Shown in pieces: positions 36,901 through 40,375 of a stretch of DNA of 64,000 bases. The position numbers were made by a program, and so were the translations under genes. The stretch is from Saccharina japonica (taxonomy: Eukaryota > Sar > Phaeophyceae > Laminariales > Laminariaceae). How positions within the stretch are numbered: the first letter of the stretch is position 1; each line of letters starts with the position of its first letter. The notes beneath the pieces are model-generated. The model was not told the origin of the DNA and ran no database searches. It was given only the letters and a program-made list of their open reading frames with translations. The stretch covers positions 124,001 through 188,000 of the forward strand of contig MEHQ01004379.1 of the NCBI GenBank assembly GCA_008828725.1, read 5' to 3'.

Positions 36901-38862
36901 AAATAAAAGTGCTGCCGGATGCGAAATCTCATGACCGAAGTATACTCTGAAACATTATTCGTCACAAAAATGAAAGTCCGACGAATTTGGGTTAAGGAGC
37001 CGAATCGTTCAGAAAACGACTCAGCCAAAAAGTGCTACCTCTACCGTAGCACTAGTACCTTATCGTTAGTGTCTTATAACACAGCTTCTCAAGCGAGGAG
37101 CCTTGGAAACACAAAAGGTTCCCCTCTGTATTAGCATGCACCTGGACTGCTCATGGTGGTGGTGGTGGTGGTGGTTGGTGATGGTTGTAGTGCTCATGTC
37201 GTGCATGGCCGTAGTCGTATGACCACAGACCCTCGCTTCCCTACAATGCCGGGACGAAGCACGTTGGGTTTTTATCAACCAGGCAGATATTGCTTGCACC
37301 AAGCGCGAAGCGCCGTAGGGGGGGGGGGGGTCGTTGCAGGATGGTCATAGTTGTAGTTGATGGTGGTTGTCGGCGATTGATGGTGCTGGTGGTGTTGGTG
37401 GTGTTGCTGATGCTGACACACCTACTCTGAGGTATATTCGCCTCTACAGCACTACCCGCAACGCGCTCGTATCGCGGCTTCATTTTTTATTTTTATTTCG
37501 TCCACCGTAAGACCATACTGTTGTATCCACGTATATATGTACTAGGAACGACACAGCGTATCGGTTGTTGCCCCAGGGGGCAAAACGCTAAAAACGAATG
37601 ATGATTTACATGTTCCAACCCCCTCCCTCTATGATCATATGACTACAGTCGTGCACGACATGAGTACACCCCTCCCCCTCCTCCCCATCCACCCTCCCAA
37701 CCACCCTCCCAACCAACCACCCTCCCTCCGGTGGTTTGTCTCTCCTGTGTTTCCCTTTCAAGATCTGGGCGTTCGCGTTAGGCATCTGGAACCGCATCAC
37801 CTGCGCTAACCCCGACAACGCCTGGAACTTGGTGTGCCCCGTGTGGCCGCTGGGTTTGCTGTTCTGCCTCCTCATGGTCAGCGCCATCAACACCACCATC
37901 TACTGGATGTACTATTTGTGAGTATTTACGATATAGCAGAAAAGGTTTCCGTGTGACTGGCGGCGTGGGGGGACGGGCAAGGGGGGGGGTGTAATTCATT
38001 TTTATGCATGACCGTAGTCGTATGAGATAGATGCTCGCACCCCTACAATGCAAGGACGGGGCGTGTCGGGTTTTCACCGACCAGGCAGACACTGCGTAGT
38101 CATTTTGTTGCTTGCCTTTGTCTTTCGGCCATTGACCACGCATCCGTTTGGAGATGGAGCACGGCGGGGTAGAAAGGAGAGTAGTGTACACCACCATTTA
38201 TTAGGTGCACTATTTCTGAAATTTGGGATATGTAAGGTTTCTAGATGCATGGAGAGGGGGTTGAAGGGAGATCAGTACGCTATCTACTGGGTGTAATATT
38301 TTTGTTGTGCTTGGGATAGAGGGTTTCTAGGTGGAGGGAGGGGGGGGTGTTTTTTTTTTAAACAAAGAGAGGTGGAAAAAGAAACAAAGGGGGGCGGGGG
38401 TAGGGGGAAACTTGCACACCAACCACCGTCCCCTGGGTGTGCTGCACGTGTGAGTTCTACAGGATATCTGGCGTTGTGGTCTACTATATATTGCAAATAT
38501 ATGTCAGAGAACAAAAACTCTTTTTTACGTACCAACCCTGTTCCGAAATACAAGCACCGTTTGAATTAAGTTTCATATGCAAGCGGTCCTTATGTTTCCG
38601 AACGGAGTGGCATTCTGCTAATCCTTCATCGACACTGACAGTAATTTTTGATGATGCCTCACACAACAGGGAGTTCGATCAGGACGGCATGTGGATCTTC
38701 CTGGCGTCGTTCGGCGCGTGCCTGGTGGTGATGTACTCCATCTGGCCCATGGTGAAGCTGTGGTGGCCGGGATGGATCGCGCTCCCCTCCGCGTACCACC
38801 AGAAGTTCTGCTACATCCTCATCTTCATCGCTCTCACCAGCGTGCTCGCCACGTTCCTCTAG
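503..38862 (+). CDS. Gene 1: cellulose-synthase-type GT2 glycosyltransferase, 26 exons in window, 5' partial
   Basis: Membrane-embedded processive GT2 enzyme of the CESA/CSL type, expected to use a UDP-sugar (UDP-glucose for cellulose or mixed-linkage glucan is the family default; substrate is inference). Exons: 503-605, 5582-5760, 10162-10339, 10670-10980, 11875-12092, 14345-14398, 15795-15974, 20342-20836, 21447-21543, 22568-22642, 23185-23286, 23389-23445, 24456-24568, 25450-25716, 27250-27342, 27951-28161, 29023-29154, 29874-30005, 30699-30756, 32096-32175, 32860-33134, 33788-34094, 35340-35497, 35695-35881, 37763-37917, 38670-38862. They total 4,410 nt with an unbroken frame and GT-AG introns; all phases match. 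Signatures in predicted residues (counted from the first visible codon): VLDEKG near 905, NDAR near 1079, VQTPQRF near 1115-1121, IEDT near 1199, QVFRW at 1239-1243. About 840 residues of membrane and disordered sequence precede the GT domain. Exons 17-26 are confirmed by the paralogue; exons 1-16 rest on splice-site and phase logic. The start codon is outside the window. Confidence 0.88.
2171..2304. repeat. (AAT)n microsatellite
   Basis: About 134 bases of ATA/AAT units with a block of AAC interruptions near 2263-2285. It borders the tRNA-like repeat directly. Confidence 0.95.
2305..2385 (+). repeat. tRNA-derived (SINE-like) repeat
   Basis: Shows GGTTCGAATCC at 2358-2368, a perfect pol III B-box, and a GGTCTGGTGG A-box-like motif 40 bases upstream. 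Acceptor and T stems do not pair properly, so it is not a functional tRNA. Resembles the copy at 29335-29422. Confidence 0.55.
2401..2720. repeat. CTTCCATGGAAG palindrome array, block 1
   Basis: Irregular array of CTTCCATGGAAGT and variants (TTTCATGGAAGT, CTTCCACGG) separated by 10-20 bases of A/T-rich spacer. Confidence 0.85.
3395..3535. repeat. GC-rich ~135-bp dispersed repeat, copy 1
   Basis: CTCGACATGAGGTGAACGGG ... GACCTACCCG ... GCTCGTGCGGGCGGCG. Related to copies at 7415-7548 and 7640-7772; sits between the two palindrome blocks. Confidence 0.7.
3536..5060. repeat. CTTCCATGGAAG palindrome array, block 2
   Basis: About 1.5 kb in which ACTTCCATGGAAGTAAAA-type units recur dozens of times in both orientations with variable spacing. 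The 12-bp core is its own reverse complement and contains the NcoI-type site CCATGG. Confidence 0.9.
5582..5760 (+). CDS. Gene 1 exon 2: two hydrophobic segments
   Basis: Acceptor CCACAG, donor GAG|GTATGG, phase 1 in and 0 out, matching exon 1. Encodes GLTIFALELVESAFLADNDD (end of the first membrane helix, then an acidic loop) followed by a second hydrophobic segment FRIFGAIVFTHLGVSVL. I recognise no named domain. Confidence 0.65.
6120..6320 (-). repeat. SINE-like repeat family S, copy 1
   Basis: About 190 bp matching (inverted) 25866-26045 and 43868-44052: GTCGTAACTCAGAT, GGGTCACAAAGTAGGCTC, TATCGCGAGAAGA and a final GTGCT. On its own antisense strand it ends in an A-rich tail, as retroposed elements do. 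Confidence 0.7.
7415..7548. repeat. GC-rich ~135-bp dispersed repeat, copy 2
   Basis: TTGACGCGAGGTGGACC ... GGCGGCCTGCTCGAGGGCTC; about 65 percent GC, unlike the surrounding AT-rich intron. Confidence 0.65.
7640..7772. repeat. GC-rich ~135-bp dispersed repeat, copy 3
   Basis: TTCGGCATGAGGCTGACGG ... CCGACGGCCTACCCGACGG; adjacent direct relative of copy 2. Confidence 0.65.
7984..8323. mobile_element. tRNA-derived element with 70-bp terminal direct repeats, copy 1
   Basis: Terminal direct repeats at 7988-8057 and 8253-8322 (AGGGTATTACCTGCTGAGCT...), with a unique middle. On the minus strand each repeat carries TAGCTCAGCAGG (A-box) and the right end also GGGTTCGAATCTC (B-box). Flanked by TTAA on both sides (7980-7983, 8324-8327). 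Related to 46790-47135 and 51190-51535. Confidence 0.7.
8713..8790. mobile_element. Stowaway-like miniature inverted-repeat element, copy 1
   Basis: 78 bp with ends CCGCTCTGTCCC and rc-matching GACAGAGTGG; interior ATTTTATAACC / GGTCCTTGTATT. Same family as 13281, 36022, 36567 and 38532. Confidence 0.65.
10162..10339 (+). CDS. Gene 1 exon 3: membrane segment
   Basis: Acceptor CACATCAG; an alternative acceptor six bases downstream (ACCAAG) keeps the frame. Donor CTCG|GTGAGC, phase 1. Encodes a lysine-rich start (KIKKFAATTK) and a hydrophobic stretch QLFYLGLAASLREGIVSYLF. Translation joins cleanly to exon 4. Confidence 0.7.
10371..10392. repeat. (TA)n microsatellite in intron 3
   Basis: Short TATATA run flanked by two copies of ACAACGCATGC. 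Confidence 0.7.
10670..10980 (+). CDS. Gene 1 exon 4: membrane segment then charged linker
   Basis: Acceptor CCACCAG, donor GAG|GTGTGT. Begins with AIAGLLAARYLAPALVWGG, probably the fourth N-terminal helix, then becomes Ala/Asp/Gly-rich and highly charged (GERESKERQDSDTEG). This is where the low-complexity region starts. Confidence 0.75.
10981..11874 (+). other. Gene 1 intron 4 with poly-C runs
   Basis: Holds at least two antisense copies of the dispersed poly-C-linked family (about 11430-11540 and 11575-11725) and poly-C runs at 11292-11312, 11705-11724 and 11789-11801. No exon seen. Confidence 0.65.
11875..12092 (+). CDS. Gene 1 exon 5: acidic low-complexity segment
   Basis: Acceptor GGCAG, donor ATGAT|GTGAGA, phase 0 in and 2 out. 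Encodes EMFRDSEVDPENYNDLDYAQ followed by a Gly/Asp run (GDGGGDGDGDDGSDGDSG). The split ATG codon is completed by the first base of exon 6. Confidence 0.75.
13147..13192. repeat. 46-base poly-C run
   Basis: Uninterrupted C at the downstream edge of an antisense copy of the dispersed poly-C-linked family. Its length should be treated as approximate, since homopolymers are poorly sequenced. Confidence 0.9.
13281..13360. mobile_element. Stowaway-like miniature inverted-repeat element, copy 2
   Basis: CACCGTCTACCGAAATTTAA at the left and TTATAGTCTGGAACAGAGTGGTG at the right form an imperfect inverted pair around ~30 bases. Confidence 0.6.
13493..13590. repeat. (CTG)n trinucleotide repeat
   Basis: Nearly pure CTG from 13494 to 13525, then interrupted to 13590. 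Intronic. Confidence 0.9.
14345..14398 (+). CDS. Gene 1 exon 6: small linker exon
   Basis: Only 54 nt: acceptor GTGCACAG, donor GACAG|GTATGA. Reads KGKSLISIAEDQDGYTD after completion of the split codon from exon 5. It fits the phase on both sides exactly, which is the reason for calling so short an exon. Confidence 0.68.
14847..15370. repeat. 13-bp minisatellite (GCGTTCTCGCTCA)
   Basis: Roughly 38 tandem units, almost perfect from 14990 to 15270 and decaying at both edges. Because 13 is not a multiple of three, it keeps all three sense frames open by repeating every 39 bases. In intron 6. Confidence 0.95.
15795..15974 (+). CDS. Gene 1 exon 7: charged linker
   Basis: Acceptor GCACTCAG, donor CACAA|GTGAGT. 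Encodes GGYMDEEEETKSDISHLRKK and a Ser/Asp-rich tail (ANDSDDDASSIMEG). Probably disordered and cytosolic; serines beside acidic residues could be phosphosites (inference). Confidence 0.78.
16028..16260 (+). repeat. Dispersed repeat family C, copy 1
   Basis: GACGGTAGAGGTGCACGCACC ... CACTTGAGGAG ... ACTTCGTATACAAT ... GACCCACGATTTGGGGTTA. Similar to 36818-37045 and, inverted, to 26306-26635. Confidence 0.55.
16276..16432. repeat. 67-bp inverted repeat (hairpin) with 23-bp loop
   Basis: Arms 16276-16342 and 16366-16432 are reverse complements with one mismatch seen (AAGTTGG versus CCAAATT). The right arm ends one base before the N at 16434. Confidence 0.9.
16434..16434. other. Single-base N (probable contig join)
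   Basis: One N immediately after the right arm of the hairpin. Confidence 0.8.
17241..19504. mobile_element. hAT-like non-autonomous element, 2,264 bp, 8-bp target duplication
   Basis: Left end CACACCCTGGACAATT, right end AATTGTCCAGGGTGTG: exact inverted ends of 16 bp. Flanked by ATAAATTC at 17233-17240 and 19505-19512, an 8-bp target duplication, the size made by hAT transposases. The interior is AT-rich and noncoding, filled with degenerate units of about 42 bp carrying GGCAATTCC or GGACAATTCC, a motif also in the inverted ends. No transposase reading frame is present, so it must be moved in trans. Confidence 0.85.
17550..17830. repeat. ~42-bp subterminal tandem units inside the hAT-like element
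   Basis: TTGTGCTGGCAATTCC recurs at about 17558, 17600, 17641 and 17683 and onwards, with CAATTGACATCCTTCTAAAT-like spacers. A second, more irregular array of GGACAATTCCAATTAAT units occupies 19050-19460. Confidence 0.8.
20342..20836 (+). CDS. Gene 1 exon 8: long disordered acidic/basic exon
   Basis: The longest exon (495 nt), acceptor CCCACAG, donor GCTGA|GTGAGT. Starts SIHSLQDLKPGSPNSRAAAA, passes through an Asp run, then an Arg/Gly/Ser-rich basic block (KRSRRRRNSS, SRKHGRRGSSG) and ends acidic (DDYDDEESEYARENAF). No fold expected. It closes the charged region of about 400 residues between the two N-terminal membrane clusters. Confidence 0.8.
20985..21215. repeat. ~26-bp minisatellite in intron 8
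   Basis: CCTTATATTTAGGGGCATAA and variants repeat about eight times (CGGTCCTTATATTTCGGGAC). The unit resembles the ends of the Stowaway-like elements in this window, so it may be their amplified remains. Confidence 0.7.
21447..21543 (+). CDS. Gene 1 exon 9: strong transmembrane helix
   Basis: Acceptor TGTCGCAG, donor AAG|GTACTG. Encodes FFATIALSISAFVIFLCCAG followed by LLKLGVLDIK: a textbook membrane helix that opens the second membrane cluster. Confidence 0.8.
21544..22567 (+). repeat. Dispersed repeat families D and E in intron 9
   Basis: GGTGAAACGTCGGTGAGGAG (21967) and GTCAAGTGGTCAGG / TGTCAGATGGCA (22233-22322) recur at 31605-31855 (family D). CGACAATGTGCAGCAGCATG plus AGCTTCAACGTTGATCACTC (22070-22110) recurs at 22367, 28808 and 33376 in related form (family E). 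An (ATT)n tract interrupts family D at 22021-22060. Confidence 0.6.
22568..22642 (+). CDS. Gene 1 exon 10
   Basis: Acceptor GTGTAG, donor GTGTAT|GTATGT. Encodes 25 residues beginning IAGATVHLVHFNTNNLASGL and ending LLYFVY. A nearer GT two bases upstream would break the frame, so the TAT|GT site was chosen. Confidence 0.65.
22930..23165. repeat. ~75-bp tandem repeat, three copies, in intron 10
   Basis: Each copy has CATCCACCCTTTT, ACACGCGTTTTTA and GGAAACCCGTCGTTTT elements. It ends 20 bases before the exon 11 acceptor. Confidence 0.75.
23185..23286 (+). CDS. Gene 1 exon 11: cysteine-containing segment
   Basis: Acceptor CCGGCAG, donor TTCAAT|GTGAGA, phase 0 on both sides. Encodes SLFTDLDSTVFNICGCCEPN then a short polar turn and a hydrophobic stretch. 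The CGCC cluster beside a membrane helix could be lipidated or metal-binding; this is a guess. Confidence 0.75.
23389..23445 (+). CDS. Gene 1 exon 12: short helix exon
   Basis: Acceptor AGCCTCAG gives ICFLLVYRMYTLHEDIYKP in frame with exon 11; the CAG 29 bases downstream would introduce a stop. Donor CCC|GTAAGT. Confidence 0.66.
24456..24568 (+). CDS. Gene 1 exon 13: transmembrane helix
   Basis: Acceptor ACGGCAG, donor TTCAG|GTGATG. Encodes a polar start with DQIGYTCEETF and then a helix GILAWGAYWVYPILVTLFAM. The donor runs directly into a minisatellite (TTATCACCCGG-type units). Confidence 0.78.
24573..24680. repeat. TTATCACCCGGTGTG minisatellite beginning at a splice donor
   Basis: Four to five ~22-bp units (ATCACCGGGTGTGCTATTGT) starting four bases after the exon 13 donor. 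Same unit as the inverted arrays at 42507-42904. Confidence 0.8.
24685..24927 (+). repeat. Poly-C/G-linked dispersed repeat copy plus 55-base poly-G
   Basis: Begins GCATGGCCGTAGTCGTATGA and continues with GTTTTCACCGACCAGGCAGA and GCACCAAGCGCGAAGCGC; ends in GGGT then 55 G (24873-24927). Confidence 0.8.
25261..25363. other. Assembly gap (103 N) in a C/T-rich repeat
   Basis: Flanked by (CCCT)n and poly-C on the left and (CCCT)n on the right, inside intron 13. The true length is unknown. Confidence 0.98.
25450..25716 (+). CDS. Gene 1 exon 14: basic loop and helix
   Basis: Acceptor ATCGCAG, donor ATCGT|GTGAGT. Encodes a basic/alanine-rich loop (SIKKRHVPRIITLQERR) and then HFWIKLSALLNIGAGSAYIW, a membrane helix. 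The preceding intron contains the 103-N gap, so the intron is incomplete but the exon is intact. Confidence 0.8.
25800..26045 (+). repeat. SINE-like repeat family S, copy 2
   Basis: Starts with two poly-T runs (25819-25862), then CCATCCCATTCATTATCTTC and GGGGTCACAAAGTAGGCTCC. In intron 14 of gene 1. The poly-T is the A-tail read from the opposite strand. Confidence 0.72.
26306..26635 (-). repeat. Dispersed repeat family C, copy 2 (inverted)
   Basis: CTATATACGATAGAGGTACT at one end; interior TAACCCAAAATCGTCGAACTG, CTCCAAAAATCAGTG and AGGGCTCCTCAAGTAAG are reverse complements of motifs in the 36818-37045 copy. Intron 14. Confidence 0.6.
27141..27208. repeat. CCCTACC/CCCTAA tract, telomere-like
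   Basis: Short run of CCCTACCCTAA-type units in intron 14, 41 bases before exon 15. Degenerate, and too short to indicate a former chromosome end. Confidence 0.7.
27250..27342 (+). CDS. Gene 1 exon 15: last helix before the GT domain
   Basis: Acceptor TCTGCAG, donor ATCAG|GTGGGT. Encodes VPVWNWLFFAGEVILTVGVW followed by TSHLQRAFPSIR. This corresponds in position to the helix that precedes the catalytic domain in CESA/BcsA proteins. Confidence 0.82.
27355..27630. repeat. ~24-bp minisatellite (ATGTCATGATAATATGTCC) in intron 15
   Basis: About eleven units starting a dozen bases after the exon 15 donor, alternating CATGATAATATGTCC and CATAAAATATGTCC forms. Confidence 0.9.
27660..27930 (-). repeat. 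Poly-C/G-linked dispersed repeat, antisense copy
   Basis: GTGAAAACCCGACGTGCTCC and GGGATGCCAGGGTCTATGGT followed by TGCATGACAATGAGTA and poly-C. It lies directly before the exon 16 acceptor, so its poly-C may serve as the polypyrimidine tract. Confidence 0.78.
27951..28161 (+). CDS. Gene 1 exon 16: start of GT2 catalytic domain, first Asp
   Basis: Acceptor CTCCCAG, donor GAG|GTGAGG. Contains ATVCIMVPTAGEKMKNLKHV, the typical GT2 opening strand and helix, and IAVLDEKGRRE, whose Asp (about residue 905) aligns with the first conserved catalytic-domain aspartate that contacts the nucleotide in this family. Confidence 0.85.
28180..28545. repeat. ~30-bp minisatellite (TTGGTTGGTTGAAGCATTGCCTG)
   Basis: About ten units of GATTGGTTGGTTGGTTGAAG plus CATTGCCTGT, with a variable number of TTGG. 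Intron 16. Confidence 0.9.
29023..29154 (+). CDS. Gene 1 exon 17: GT domain helix
   Basis: Acceptor CGACAG, donor CAG|GTACGA, phase 0 on both sides, 132 nt. Begins VRDLVEKVYRLAESLVVPSV. The gene 2 exon is the same length and phase. Confidence 0.92.
29335..29422 (+). repeat. tRNA-derived (SINE-like) repeat
   Basis: TGGTCGAGTGG fits the pol III A-box and GTTCGAATCC the B-box, 43 bases apart. Stems do not close, so not a working tRNA. Intron 17. Confidence 0.6.
29560..29815. repeat. TTCTACTTGTATGCGCG degenerate array in intron 17
   Basis: Repeats of GCGCGTGATTTCTACTTGTA with GCGCGATG at ~45-60 base spacing. The equivalent intron of gene 2 (62560-63110, minus) has the same motif. Confidence 0.75.
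29874..30005 (+). CDS. Gene 1 exon 18: GT domain
   Basis: Acceptor CCGGCAG, donor TTG|GTGAGT. Begins MDALDKYMFGEACHPAFDIA and ends with a Ser-rich turn. The internal ATG directly after the splice site is not a start. Gene 2 has the equivalent exon, one codon shorter. Confidence 0.92.
30306..30465. repeat. 29-bp minisatellite (GGCTCGCGGCTTATTGTGATG)
   Basis: Five units of GCTCGCGGCTTATTGTGATG plus TCAGCTAAG. Intron 18. Confidence 0.9.
30699..30756 (+). CDS. Gene 1 exon 19: variable basic linker
   Basis: 58 nt, acceptor CGAGCAG, donor GAAG|GTGAGC. Encodes TSRSKAKNKKASPPRRLKE. It is the most divergent exon between the paralogues (gene 2 reads PKAKKKAKAPATRLEE) and probably a surface loop inserted in the GT domain. 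Confidence 0.88.
30757..32095 (+). other. Gene 1 intron 19 (1,339 bases)
   Basis: Holds family D copy 2 (31605-31860, GGTGAAACGTCGGTGAGGGG, TGTCAGATGGCA) and otherwise unremarkable sequence. No exon. Confidence 0.55.
32096..32175 (+). CDS. Gene 1 exon 20: GT domain
   Basis: Acceptor TTCCTAG, donor AAG|GTAAGG. Includes TSHKIPSIIYSARASPGTPK, which leads into the KAGNMN motif of exon 21, in the place of the conserved R-x-x-x-x-x-KAG region of cellulose synthases. Confidence 0.92.
32230..32774 (+). repeat. Poly-C/G-linked dispersed repeats: partial copies plus one full copy
   Basis: Three units in tandem; the last (32510-32774) is full length: GTCGTGCACGGCCGTAGTCA, CTACAATGCCGGGACGG, CAAGCGCGAAGCGCCGTGAG, then CTCCAATGAATTGATTCAAT and GTGGCCACTTCCAGAGACGG. 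Matches 60388-60653 throughout. Confidence 0.82.
32860..33134 (+). CDS. Gene 1 exon 21: KAGNMN, NDAR and VQTPQRF motifs
   Basis: Acceptor TCAACAG, donor CTCAC|GTGAGT, 275 nt as in gene 2. Contains KAGNMNAAIF, IVVVNDARHRLK (DAR at the DxD position), and ADVGFVQTPQRF, the conserved acceptor-side segment of CESA/BcsA enzymes. Differs from the gene 2 exon at 4 residues. Confidence 0.95.
33485..33775. repeat. A/C-rich low-complexity tract (AAAACAAAACC)
   Basis: Nearly free of T on the plus strand for ~290 bases directly before the exon 22 acceptor. Gene 2 has a similar A/C-rich bias in the equivalent intron. Confidence 0.85.
33788..34094 (+). CDS. Gene 1 exon 22: third catalytic Asp (IED)
   Basis: Acceptor TTATCAG, donor CAG|GTGAGC, 307 nt. 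Contains CGQGSLWRVDALRG and VLIEDTHTSLEFF; the Asp of IED matches the TED general-base motif of processive GT2 enzymes. The exon ends in the Gln that begins QVFRW. Confidence 0.95.
34275..34886. mobile_element. Mutator-like non-autonomous element, 612 bp, 9-bp target duplication
   Basis: Ends GGGCAGCGGCCAAAAA and its complement TTTTTGGCCGCTGCCC; the inverted arms extend about 100 bp with ~85 percent match (AAAAACAGGTACATACT... on both). Flanked by AAAATAAAA at 34266-34274 and 34887-34895. Long inverted ends with a 9-bp duplication are typical of Mutator/MULE elements. The interior has no transposase frame. Intron 22. Confidence 0.85.
35100..35260 (-). repeat. Poly-C/G-linked dispersed repeat, antisense copy
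   Basis: CGCTTCGCGCTTGGTGCAAG, GTTGAAAACCCAAAGTGC and ATGCGAGGGTCTATGGCCAT. Ends ~80 bases before the exon 23 acceptor. Confidence 0.78.
35340..35497 (+). CDS. Gene 1 exon 23: QxxRW and first post-catalytic helix
   Basis: Acceptor ACACTTAG, donor TTGAT|GTGAGT. Opens VFRWHIGAVQLLLKDGP, completing Q-V-F-R-W, the product-binding signature of processive GT2 enzymes. Continues to LTYYIQAVGGFFIILM, the first helix after the catalytic domain. Confidence 0.95.
35695..35881 (+). CDS. Gene 1 exon 24: membrane helices
   Basis: Acceptor TCCGCAG, donor GTGCAG|GTGAGA. Encodes PIMFSIFQETPFNTVDLEF, then IYFFFPYIITATIPTILAVG, a strong membrane helix, then a cytosolic-looking loop with NPNRVLTDEQFW. Only two residues differ from gene 2. 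Confidence 0.94.
35882..35980. repeat. (GA)n-rich tract after the exon 24 donor
   Basis: GAGAGAGAGGGAGG directly at the donor, with TATATATATA inside. Gene 2 starts the same intron with the same GTGAGAGAGAGGGAGG. Confidence 0.85.
36022..36106. mobile_element. Stowaway-like element, copy 3
   Basis: TACCACCCTGTCCCTAAATATAAG at the left, ACGGTCCTTATAGTACGGTA at the right; the right end is degraded. Confidence 0.5.
36395..36800. repeat. AAGGCCCAATAAGCCATATGCCTT minisatellite
   Basis: Irregular ~25-bp units of GGCCCAATAAGCCATATGCC across ~340 bases (from ~36455), split by a Stowaway-like element at 36567-36645. Preceded by three CGGGCAAGAAACTACTCGAT units at 36380-36450. Confidence 0.85.
36567..36645. 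mobile_element. Stowaway-like element, copy 4, TA flanked
   Basis: 79 bp, CCACTCTGG ... CCAGAGTGG with TA on both sides, the Tc1/mariner-type target. Inserted in the minisatellite, so younger than it. Confidence 0.75.
36818..37045. mobile_element. Dispersed repeat family C, copy 3, with inverted ends
   Basis: Left GCTACGATAGAGGT and right ACCTCTACCGTAGC are inverted. Interior GATTTTGGAGGAAAATAAAAG, GACGAATTTGGGTTAAGGAG. About 228 bp; the most complete copy. Confidence 0.65.
37190..37335 (+). repeat. Poly-C/G-linked dispersed repeat, sense copy
   Basis: CATGTCGTGCATGGCCGTAG through CCAAGCGCGAAGCGCCGTAG followed by an 11-base poly-G. Partial copies follow at 37620-37680 and 37985-38100 in the same region (introns 24 and 25). 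Confidence 0.8.
37763..37917 (+). CDS. Gene 1 exon 25: membrane helix
   Basis: Uses a TTTCAAG acceptor (AAG, less common than CAG; gene 2 has TCTAG). Donor TATTT|GTGAGT. Encodes IWAFALGIWNRITC, an Asn-rich turn, and PLGLLFCLLMVSAINTTIYW. Confidence 0.93.
38532..38610. mobile_element. Stowaway-like element, copy 5
   Basis: CCAACCCTGTTCCGAAATAC at left and TTATGTTTCCGAACGGAGTGG at right. Ends 59 bases before the last exon. Confidence 0.65.
38670..38862 (+). CDS. Gene 1 exon 26: last exon, stop TAG
   Basis: Acceptor CACAACAG. Encodes FDQDGMWIFLASFGACLVVM, then WPMVKLWWPGW and a final helix CYILIFIALTSVLATFL before TAG at 38860-38862. No AATAAA signal is obvious nearby downstream. Confidence 0.94.
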
Positions 38863-38959
38863 CTCTTCTAGCCCATCTAGTTTACCTAGTTTATCTGGGG
38901 TAGTTCTCTTTTTGTTTTTTTTAGAGATAAGAAAGGATATTGGGCATGAGGGGCAGCTG

Positions 38960-39185
38960 CAGCAGAAGAGCAGCAGCGGTAGCAGCAGACGTAACGGAGA
39001 CAGAAGAGCAGCAGTGGCAGCAGCGGCGGCAGCAGCAACATCAGCAGCAGCGACAGAAGCAGCAGCAGCGACAGAAGCAGTAGCAGCAGAAGCATCAGTA
39101 GGAAAAATACATATATGCGAGACGACCCGCGAAGTCGGACATGAGGGACAGCAGCAGCAACGACAACAACGACAACAGCAGGGAT
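38960..39185. repeat. (CAG)n-rich tract downstream of gene 1
   Basis: Interrupted CAG/AGC repeat, beginning ~100 bases after the stop codon; probably in or near the 3' UTR. Confidence 0.85.
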
Positions 39186-39779
39186 AAAAAAAAAGCATGC
39201 GAGATGCCATCGGCCATCGGTTTTTTGTTTCATGCCACTGCTGCTTGAAACAGCATGTGCCTACGTAGCGGGGGGGTGCGAATGGTTGGCCAATCACTAT
39301 GTGCGTGTACTTGTATACCGTACGTTTGTTTTATTTGTATATCTAATGGCCTGCTCATAGCGTAGCAAGTCTTGCCCACTATCTAGTATACTATTGATGT
39401 ATCCCCCCTTGGAAGTACTCATCGCGCCTTGGCGGTGCGACCTATCTGTTGAGCGAAAGGGTAGAGGGAGGGGACGAAGGGTGTCATGTTAACTTGTGGC
39501 GTTTCAGGTGATTTTTTGATGATTTTGAGGATGTTCGACATTTTCTCGACATTCGACATTATTCGAAATATCGATGTTCGATATTTTTTCAGTATTGAAT
39601 AATCGATATGAGATTCTTATTTCGATAATTGGTATTTTGTTGTTTTTGAGCGAGGGAGCATTTCAATGGCAAAACAGGCCTTAACAAGGTGGCAAAAAGC
39701 AAATATATTATTATTCCGTTTTTGTGGGTGGCGTATATGTGGGTATGTTGGGTGTGTGTTGTTGGTGGGTGGGTGGGTG

Positions 39780-40375
39780 GGAGAGTACGGGGGTGAGTGG
39801 GGTAGGGGGGGAGGGAGTGGGGGGGGGTAAGGGAGTGGTTTGATGAATGGAGGCGAGGGTTTGATGGAGGGATGGGATGGGGGGGGGGGTGGGGGGGAGA
39901 GTAGGGGGGTGAGTGGGTGAGTGGGTGAGGGAGTGGGGGGGGGTAAGGGAGTGGTTTGATGAATGGAGGCGAGGGTTTGATGGAGGGATGGGATGGGGGG
40001 GGGGGTGGGGGGGAGAGTAGGGGGGTGAGTGGGTGAGTGGGTGAGGGAGTGGGGGGGGGTAAGGGAGTGGTTTGATGAATGGAGGCGAGGGTTTGATGGA
40101 GGGATGGGATGGGGGGGGGGGTGGGGGGGAGAGTAGGGGGGTGAGTGGGTGAGTGGGTGAGGGAGTGGGGGGGGGTAAGGGAGTGGTTTGATGAATGGAG
40201 GCGAGGGTTTGATGGAGGGATGGGATGGGGGGGGGGGTGGGGGGGAGAGTAGGGGGGTGAGTGGGTGAGTGGGTGAGGGAGTGGGGGGGGGTAAGGGAGT
40301 GGTTTGATGAATGGAGGCGACGGTTTGATGGACGGATGGGATGGTGGGGGGGGTGGGGGGAGTTCGGGAATGGTG
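39780..40375. repeat. 116-bp G-rich satellite, five units
   Basis: TGATGAATGGAGGCGAGGGT starts at 39841, 39957, 40073, 40189 and 40305 (exactly 116 bases apart). Each unit has several runs of four or more G and could form G-quadruplexes. Confidence 0.95.
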
